From assembly GCA_041746415.1 (NCBI GenBank), contig JBGTHB010000116.1:1-5386 (forward strand): a DNA stretch of 5,386 nucleotides, read 5' to 3'. Of this stretch, positions 1-5,386 are shown piece by piece. The stretch comes from JBGTHB01 sp041746415 (GTDB lineage Bacteria > Pseudomonadota > Gammaproteobacteria > Coxiellales > Coxiellaceae). Position numbers and translations under genes: made by a program. Each line of letters starts with the position of its first letter. Position 1 is the first letter of the stretch. Under the pieces are notes generated by a model. It had not been told where the DNA came from. It saw only the letters and a list, made by a program, of their open reading frames with translations, and made no database searches.

Positions 1-974
1 TTTTTAAATGCTTTGGTAATGCCTGTAATTTCTATTGGGTCACCTAGCGATGTACCCGTACCATGAGCTTCAATATAATTAATTCTATCTGCTGAAATCC
101 CACTCTTATCAATTGACTGCGCAATCAATTCAGCTTGTTTATTTGGATTAGGCACCGTGTAACCGTTGGTTTTACCACCATGATTAACTGAAGTTGCTTT
201 TATAACAGCCAGAATGTTATCGTGATCGGCTATTGCATCCTTTAGTTTTTTAACAAATACAGCACCGACACCTTCACCAGGCACATAGCCATCACCACCT
301 TCACCAAAAGTTCGACAACGCCCATCTGAAGATAAGAAATTATTTTTTGAAAGCCACAAGTATTTGTCGGAAGTAAAAGATATATTGACCCCACCTACAA
401 GCGCAGCCTCACAATCGCCTCGCTTGACACTTTCACATGCAAAATGTAGCGCAGATAAAGATGCTGAGCAGGCCGTATCGATTACTAAACTAGGACCACA
501 CCAATCAAAGAAAAAAGATACACGGTTGGGTATATTATACAAAAGCGCATCTGGTGTTTGCAGATTACCTTTTAATGTTTCTTCTATGGCTAGTGAATTA
601 TATGACTGCCAAAGCGCGCCAACGAATACCCCAATTGAACGTCCACGTAATAATTCTTGACTATAGCCAGCACTTTCAACTGCCTCCCACGCCACTTGTA
701 GAAACATTCGTTCTTGTGGGTCAATCAGAGCTGCTTTTTTCGGCGATATATTGAAAAATTGTGGATCAAATTTATCAATATCACTTAGAAATCCACCCCA
801 TTGGGCAGACAACAATCTTTCATCTTTCGTTGCTGCATAGAATTTATCATAGTCAAAGCGCCATTTTGGCATTGTTTTGATACTGTCTTTACCATTCTTC
901 AGATTAGTCCAAAATTCTTGTAAATTTTCAGCATCTGGATACCGACATGCCACACCTATAATAGCAATATCGTC
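1..974 (-). other. KS2 ketosynthase domain, N-terminal three quarters
   Basis: This is the condensing domain of the next module. It covers residues 1471-1794 and is cut by the window edge. It opens with DDIAIIGVACRYPDAENL, the standard KS start. The active-site Cys is Cys1639 (codon 470-468) in DTACSAS, which accepts the incoming chain. The first catalytic His is His1774 (codon 65-63) in EAHGTGTSLGDP, 135 residues later as in other KSs. NHGGKTNGYTVPNP precedes it and is also a family hallmark. The second catalytic His (NAH motif) should lie beyond the window. Both visible catalytic residues are intact, so this is probably a condensing KS and not a non-elongating one. In trans-AT systems KS sequence tracks the incoming substrate, so KS2 is the best reporter of what DH2-ACP2 makes. 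Confidence 0.96.
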
Positions 975-3900
975 GTTGTTCACTGGAGTCGGCGCATTGC
1001 ATGAATTATCAACCAATATATCTTTTAAATCATCAGCGACCACATCTTGAGGCTCAGCCATTTCCACAACTTGAGCATCTTGCTGCACGTCAAAAGCATC
1101 ACTCGTCGTCAATATTTCATTTAATACCGCTTGATGATTTTCAATAAAGTATTCGGTGAGATATTTAATATTTTTATATTCAAAAAATAGCGTTTTGGAT
1201 AAATTACCAAATTTCTCACTGAGCGCTCGATTTAGATCAACGATCATGACAGAGTTGATCCCATATGCTTCTAAATCTACAGTTGAATCAATTTCAGATG
1301 CAGCCAACCCAATTGATTGTGCCAATATATCTTTCAGTAACTGTTCAACCTTAAGAGCAGCGTGTTTAACAGGGCTATTTTTAGCACTAACTGAAGCAAC
1401 CCTTTTAGGTGAAGCAACGGCAGCTTTAGCATTCATTGCTGTCAAGTTTCGCAACGTCAAACCTTTTATGCTCGCAACAATTTTACCCTGCACGTTTACA
1501 ATGCTTGCATCAAATTTTGCAATATCATTACTTGACCCTGTTAAGTGTCTAGCGCGTGTATGTACATAGCATTCTGCTGGAATTTTACCGGCAAAATGAA
1601 TCTCATCAATACCGATTGGTATGAACTTTGAGTCGTCCATACCTGCGGGCTTATTATTTAATAACGCAGTTTGCAATACACCAGTTAACAAGCTTGGATG
1701 AAAAATATAATCATCAACTGTTTTTGAGATAAAATCTGGTAATTTTAAATGAGACAAAGCTTCCTTTTCAGATAATGCAATATTCAGCATAGGCATAAAA
1801 CTGGGTCCAACATGCAAGCCTTCAGCATGTATGAATTGATACACCTCTTCAGGTTCACGCTTTATTGGACATTTGGCATATACATCCTCAAAATTAATAT
1901 GGCCAAGCATTATTTCCTGCTCATTTTTTGTCAGATATAATTGACCTAACGCATAGAGCGCGCTTCCACTGTCAGTAGAACTAGTAATTTCGTATTCATA
2001 AAAGCCATCCTTTTCAACAAAACACAAGTTTGCATTAACTGGCTCGCCGCTGGTTGACAACGGCTTAGCCCAATAATTATTAGTTAACTTATAAACCTTA
2101 CTTTCATTTGAGATCATCTCACCGCACTGAACAGCGAATTCAATATAACAAGCACCTGGCACATTATATTTACCTTCCACAACATGATCTCTCATGAAAA
2201 ATTCTTTTTGAGAAAAGTCTTTAACGAAGGTTAAATCACTGGGGTTGGAGCGTTCAATATCTACCAGAGCTCTATCCTGACACTGATTTTTCTCTGATTG
2301 TGCAACTGAAGATTGAACTGTAACTTTTGTATTACCCTCCAGGTAATTTAAAATTTTACTAATACTATTATATTCAAAAAATAGGGTTGGCTCTAAGTTT
2401 AAATTAAAAGTCTTATTCAGTTTATCCGCCAACTGTACTGAACAAATGGAATTCAAACCAAGCTCATATAAATTTACATCGTTATCAATTAAATCAGATT
2501 TATTCAATACGTCCTGGACAATACTTTTCAAGTTATCGCATAACGATGGGGCTGCGGTAGTTTTTTTCTGATTAAAAACTTGAAGATGTTTTTCAATTTT
2601 ATCTTTATCCCCTTCGATTGCAATAATTTGTTCAAATAGATTCTTATTATTTCCACTCAACGCATTTAAAAATATTTTCAAACCCGCATCAGTTTTTAAT
2701 GGCAACATACCAAAAACATCTTTTAAATGTGCTTCCTCATCTTTATTAACACCAATACCACCATCCTTCCATAGCGGCCAGTTCATACTAATATTCTTAC
2801 CAAAACGTTTGCCAGATGAAACCAAGCCAGCCCTATAACTTACAAATTCATCAAGGAAGCTATTAGCTGCTGCATAATCGCACTGTCCTTGGTTAGGCAT
2901 AATTGAAGCGATTGATGAAAAAACCATGAAAAAGTCTAATTGCTCATTTTGTGTTAATTCATCCAAATAAAGCGTTCCATAAGTTTTTGACGCGATAACT
3001 TTGTCAAAAGACTTCTCCGTTTTTTTAATGATAAAGGCATCGTCGATTATTCCTGCACAGTGCATAACGCCATTAAGCTTAATATTTTGTGCCGCTAAAA
3101 CATCCGATATCTCTTTTATAGATGCACTGCTCCCTATATCAGAGCGTATGTATTGAGCTGTCCCTCCCAGTAAAACTAATTCATTAAGTTTGCTTTCACG
3201 TGCAGCATCCAGTTGCGAACGGCCAACCAGAATTAAGTTTGCCTGATATGTTTTCGCCAGATATTTCGCAAATATAAAACCCAGCCCCCCCAAGCCACCC
3301 GTAATTAAATAGGTTGCTTTTTGTTTTAATAAGAGATGATCACTTTCGCCCTCAATACTTGGCACAATGACTTTTGCTTTTCTAACGCCGGCTTCATACC
3401 GAATCTCATAAAGTGGTGCATTGTTATAGTGCATCAATTCATCAGACACTATGTCAGCTAGCTGTGTTCTTTTTACGTCATCTACACCCACCAAAGTCAA
3501 TGAAATGTTTGGATTCTCGTAGGATAGCGTCCTTGCAAACCCAGCGTTCATAGCATGCAAACACGCTTCATTTGATGACCCACACTGGTATAGATATAAG
3601 ATACGAGCGTGTTTACTATTTTTTGATAAAATAAATGACTGTATTAACTTAAGCATAGACTTAACGCCCAGCTTAATTACCTGGTCAACAGATGAATTAG
3701 CTAAAAAATTCCAGGCATATACAATTCTATCTACAGCTATATGGTCTTCTTTTAACGCGATCCATAGCTTTTCGTATGAGCCGAGATCACTCGGATTAAC
3801 AGTGAATAAATGATCATCCACCTTTTTAAATGTTTTCCCACTTTTGACTTGTATGAGATTAGAGCCATTAATCGCTCTCTTCAATTCATTTAAAAAGATT

Positions 3901-5386
3901 TTCCCATTGTCAAAAATAAGCACGTTTTTGGCATTTTCGCTATACATGCCCAGCTCTCGCTTAATCCAAGCTGGCTCATAGTTCAATGATTTCACAGCTT
4001 TACCCTCTACAGTATTTGTTTTTTCATATATTCGTTTTATAAACTCTTTGAATTCAGCGATAAGCTCACCTGAGCTTTTAACCAAATACATATCATATGA
4101 CTCTAAATTATCTTCTTTTGTGTTTTTATTACGTCTTACATAGACAAAACACTCATCAGGGATAGCGTCATAAATATCCAATCTTTTTAAGTAGTAAGGC
4201 AGGAGTTGTTTTCTTCTTTGTGTGTCATTGAGCAGATACAAAGCAGCCACTGCTTGGAAGACACCATCAGCCATGGATGGCTCAATCACATCGCCAGCAG
4301 GAACGTTTAGTTGACGCTTCAATTTGCAGACAATCTCATCGTTATTATAATAGCAATCCTGTATCACTCTAAATGTATTGCCATAATTCAATCCATTTTC
4401 TAAAAATAACTCATAGAGATGATCCGAAGCTGCTGTATTTGTGCAGCGTTGCATTAGTTCAGTAATCATCAATTTCTTTTGATCAGCTGTTCTATTTCCC
4501 AACCCTGCCTTTCCTGTGCAATGCACTAAAGTATCCACCTTGATAGATAACTCCATTTCATGCTGATTAGACCGCACAACGTCTATATCCGCTTTTGATT
4601 TCGCGGCCACTTTGATTGGCCGCATCCAAAATACATCGCTAATATTAACAACATCCGTTTTAGAATTATTTTCTGCATGCTTCAATAACAAGTCTAAATA
4701 CTTAACGCCCGGAACAATGTTTTCACCTTTAACAACATGATCGCGTATGAAATAATCACTAATCGAAAATAGGTTATTAGCGTTGCTTTTAACTTCTATT
4801 TTATCTTTGCCCAGTGGCACATGCTTAGCATTTGGCTTGGTTGCTATAGGTAATCCTGGAAACCAACAACGCATTTTTTTAAACGGGTAACCCGGCAAAT
4901 GCATACGCTTAATATGCAAATCTTCTGCTTCTTGCGGCCAGGCATCTATTTTATTCCTAGCCCAAGCGTTAGCATTTCTATCCAGCGACGATGCTTCAAC
5001 CAAATTATTACGCTCTGCTGTAATAATAGATTTGTTAGGTTTTCCCTCTAAAAAGCTTAGCATCGCCTCTTTCAAACCAGGCAAATCAGTAGCGCAAAAC
5101 ACGACTCTAGCATCCATAGCTTCGCGACCGTATTTTAATGTGTGCGCCATTCTCTCAAGGTCAATATTTTCGTTCATCTCAAAATACGACAAGAAAGACT
5201 TAACATATTCTTCTAATTGCACCTTTGTTTTAGCGGATAGCGGTAGGAACAGTTTCTCGGTAGATGTTTTGTTCGCCTGTTGATCTTGAACTGGCATTTC
5301 AAAGATCGCGTGCGCATTCACTCCACCCATACCAAATGCACTTAACCCTGCTCTTAATGGAAGCGTTTTTCCATTTCTTTGCACTG
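1..5386 (-). CDS. Trans-AT modular polyketide synthase, internal fragment (KS-DH-KR-ACP-DH*-ACP-KS)
   Basis: One minus-strand frame is open from 5384 to 3 (1,794 codons) with no stop, and neither end of the gene is in the window. The protein is a multidomain assembly-line enzyme that builds a polyketide by decarboxylative condensation on carrier-bound thioesters. The visible order is KS C-terminus, post-KS linker, DH, two-part KR, ACP, a degenerate DH, ACP and KS N-terminus. Catalytic motifs are readable in almost every domain: NAH in KS1, HxxxGxxxxP and DxxxQ in DH1, TGGxGxxG with K-S-Y-N in KR, Ser in both ACPs, and DTACSAS and EAHGTGT in KS2. No AT, methyltransferase or enoylreductase is present, so extender units must be loaded by a separate acyltransferase, expected elsewhere in the cluster. 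The frame stays in register across all domains, so I see no frameshift. The product and gene name are not recognisable from the sequence. Confidence 0.97.
975..1136 (-). other. Acidic linker between ACP2 and KS2
   Basis: Residues 1417-1470 form an inter-module tether. I count about eleven Asp/Glu and one Lys, plus Gln-, Val- and Asn-containing stretches and a short PTP segment just before the KS. No domain signature is seen. It is probably a flexible connector between modules; its length of about 54 residues is ordinary for such a role. Confidence 0.65.
1137..1364 (-). other. ACP2 acyl carrier protein domain
   Basis: This is the second carrier domain, with phosphopantetheine attachment at Ser1378 (codon 1253-1251) in AYGINSV. 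The Asp before Ser is again Asn. Downstream it has FGNLSKTLFFEYKNI and LTEYFIENH. This FGxLxKTLFFEYxxI pattern is very characteristic of trans-AT PKS carriers and differs from the NLNLEPTLFFEY form in ACP1, so the two are not recent copies of each other. No beta-branching Trp follows the Ser motif. It is the carrier directly before KS2, so the chain presumably must reach ACP2 before handover to the next module, unless ACP1 can also serve KS2. Confidence 0.94.
1365..1445 (-). other. Ala/Ser/Lys-rich linker between DH2 and ACP2
   Basis: About 27 residues with the composition of a flexible interdomain tether join the last strand of DH2 (ending near LRNL) to the first helix of ACP2. They include segments such as AKAAVASPKR and SVSAKNSP. 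No domain motif is visible. Confidence 0.6.
1446..2240 (-). other. DH2, dehydratase-like double-hotdog domain lacking the catalytic Asp
   Basis: This domain has the size and layout of a PKS dehydratase (residues 1049-1313) but a degenerate active site. His1067 (codon 2186-2184) starts an intact HxxxGxxxxP motif, HVVEGKYNVP. In the second hotdog the expected HPxLLDxxLQ block reads HPSLLTGVLQ, so Thr1234 (codon 1685-1683) replaces the catalytic Asp, while Gln1238 is kept. The YGxxF motif is VGPSF, with Val1192 for Tyr. Trans-AT double-hotdog domains that keep His but lose Asp include pyran synthases and double-bond-shifting (enoyl isomerase) domains. In those, as I recall, Asn is the common replacement. 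Classic dehydration is unlikely here. The domain sits between two ACPs with no KS, an unusual position. Its exact function (cyclisation, isomerisation or none) cannot be decided from sequence alone. Confidence 0.85.
2337..2549 (-). other. ACP1 acyl carrier protein domain
   Basis: This four-helix carrier domain holds the growing chain on a phosphopantetheine arm. Ser979 (codon 2450-2448) is the attachment site, in ELGLNSI. The usual GxDS motif has Asn instead of Asp. It is followed by SVQLADKLNKTFNL and PTLFFEYNSI, which match helix II, the loop and helix III of type I PKS carriers. There is no Trp at the position that marks carriers used in beta-branching. The domain follows the KR after a linker of about 20 residues and completes the KS1-DH1-KR-ACP1 module. 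Unusually, the next domain is DH2, not a KS. Confidence 0.93.
2610..3320 (-). other. KR ketoreductase catalytic domain, predicted B-type
   Basis: This NADPH-dependent short-chain dehydrogenase fold reduces the beta-keto group of the chain on ACP1. Thr695 and residues 696-702 form the TGGLGGLG dinucleotide loop. The catalytic set is Lys800, Ser824, Tyr837 and Asn841 (Tyr codon 2876-2874). Its spacing of 24, 13 and 4 residues matches well-studied PKS ketoreductases. GIIDDAF (Asp781, Asp782) corresponds to the LDD motif of B-type reductases, and no A-type Trp is seen before the catalytic Tyr, so a D-configured hydroxyl is predicted. NWPLW near the C-terminal side is common in trans-AT KRs. The domain looks fully active. 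Its alcohol would normally be the substrate for DH1. Confidence 0.94.
3321..3980 (-). other. KR structural subdomain
   Basis: Residues 469-688 form the truncated Rossmann fold that precedes and stabilises PKS ketoreductases. It opens with YEPAW (Tyr469 to Trp473), the typical start of this half. It also contains the family-like segments VDRIVYAW, ILYLYQ, a GFARTLSYENP block starting at Gly615, and RYEAGVRKAKV starting at Arg668, which leads into the catalytic half. It has no TGxxxGxG cofactor motif, as expected for the structural half. The split between the two halves is placed by motif and may be off by about ten residues. Confidence 0.88.
4026..4793 (-). other. DH1 dehydratase domain, catalytic residues intact
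   Basis: This is a double-hotdog dehydratase that removes water from the beta-hydroxyacyl-ACP made by the downstream KR. It spans residues 198-453, about 256 residues, close to the usual size. His216 begins an intact HxxxGxxxxP motif (HVVKGENIVP, codon 4739-4737). A YGxxF motif is present at Tyr334 to Phe338 (YGNTF). The second-hotdog catalytic Asp is Asp373 (codon 4268-4266) within ADGVFQ, giving DxxxQ with Gln377. The His that often starts the HPxxxD block is Glu here. DH1 lies directly after the KS linker and before the KR, the standard DH-KR order. All key residues are present, so I expect it to be active and to produce an alpha,beta-alkene on ACP1. Confidence 0.93.
4863..5297 (-). other. 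Post-KS flanking linker (trans-AT type), no AT domain
   Basis: Residues 30-174 form the small alpha/beta flanking domain that follows ketosynthases and that in trans-AT enzymes replaces the integrated acyltransferase. It includes LPLSAKTKVQLEEYV near its start, a typical opening of this linker, and ends in YPFKKMRCW (Tyr166-Trp174), the usual YPFxxxRxW wrap-around motif. Only about 145 residues lie between the KS end and this motif, far too few for an AT of roughly 300 residues, and no GHSxG-type AT motif is seen. In the trans-AT family this region has been called the AT-docking or linker domain. It is the main evidence that malonyl loading is done by a free-standing enzyme. Confidence 0.9.
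5298..5386 (-). other. KS1 ketosynthase domain, C-terminal end only
   Basis: The first 29 residues are the last strand and loop of a thiolase-fold ketosynthase. The segment reads SAFGMGGVNAHAIFE, matching the conserved SSFGxGGTNAHxxLE signature with Val for Thr. His25 (codon 5312-5310) is the second catalytic His, which works with the active-site Cys and first His in decarboxylative condensation. Those two residues lie upstream of the window, so activity cannot be judged fully. This KS opens the module that contains DH1, KR and ACP1. Confidence 0.95.

Noticed and set aside
364..660. Plus-strand open frame of 98 codons
   Set aside because: It lies fully antisense to the KS2 coding sequence around the active-site Cys, and its translation has no recognisable motif. 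It is a shadow of the real frame.
554..754. Plus-strand open frame of 66 codons with a hydrophobic N-terminus
   Set aside because: It is antisense to KS2 and overlaps another spurious frame. The hydrophobic look comes from reading the complement of conserved KS codons.
1..974. Possible non-elongating KS (KS0) for KS2
   Set aside because: Cys1639 and His1774 are both present in standard motifs. Only the second His lies outside the window and remains unchecked.
1156..1569. Plus-strand open frame of 137 codons with membrane-like stretches
   Set aside because: It is antisense to ACP2, the linker and the end of DH2, all of which have clear motifs on the minus strand. The longer length reflects AT-rich codon use, not a gene.
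1174..2384. Exact 17-base direct repeat at 1174-1190 and 2368-2384
   Set aside because: It encodes the conserved LFFEY segment at the same place in ACP2 and ACP1. Protein-level conservation explains it, so it is not a mobile or regulatory repeat.
5032..5283. Plus-strand open frame of 83 codons
   Set aside because: It is antisense to the post-KS linker, which is conserved on the minus strand. No ribosome binding site or family motif supports it.
4863..5297. Possible integrated acyltransferase between KS1 and DH1
   Set aside because: The interval is about 145 residues, too short for an AT. It lacks the GHSxG active-site motif and ends in the standard post-KS YPF...W motif.

Overview
The whole window lies inside one very large gene on the minus strand. 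Read from 5384 down to 3, one frame stays open for 1,794 complete codons. It has no stop and no start I can assign, so the gene runs off both edges. The product is a piece of a modular type I polyketide synthase (PKS). No acyltransferase domain sits between ketosynthase and dehydratase; a short linker ending in a YPF...W motif is there instead. This is the hallmark of a trans-AT PKS, in which a separate acyltransferase protein loads the extender units. Residue numbers below count from the first complete codon (5384-5382 = residue 1).

The domain order in the direction of translation is: end of a ketosynthase (KS1, 5386-5298), post-KS linker (5297-4863), dehydratase (DH1, 4793-4026), ketoreductase structural half (3980-3321), ketoreductase catalytic half (KR, 3320-2610), carrier protein (ACP1, about 2549-2337), a second dehydratase-like double-hotdog domain (DH2, 2240-1446), a second carrier protein (ACP2, about 1364-1137), an acidic linker (1136-975), and the first three quarters of the next ketosynthase (KS2, 974-1). 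KS1-DH1-KR-ACP1 forms a complete module expected to add a two-carbon unit, reduce the beta-keto group and dehydrate it to an alkene. DH2-ACP2 follows with no ketosynthase of its own, and KS2 then takes the chain onward.

The most unusual part is DH2-ACP2. DH2 keeps the catalytic-type His in an HxxxGxxxxP motif, but has Thr where the catalytic Asp of DxxxQ should be, and Val where the Tyr of YGxxF should be. This suggests a non-dehydrating double-hotdog domain: cyclic-ether forming, double-bond shifting or inactive. It acts on a product for which the preceding module would supply the enoyl thioester.

Base composition is AT-rich (two 60-base lines counted by hand gave 33% and 42% GC), with frequent TTA, AAT and AAA codons. 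Together with trans-AT architecture this fits a low-GC bacterium, possibly a gammaproteobacterium or a host-associated symbiont. The organism and the product cannot be named from this sequence alone. I see no RNA gene, mobile element, CRISPR array, promoter or terminator, and no intergenic space.
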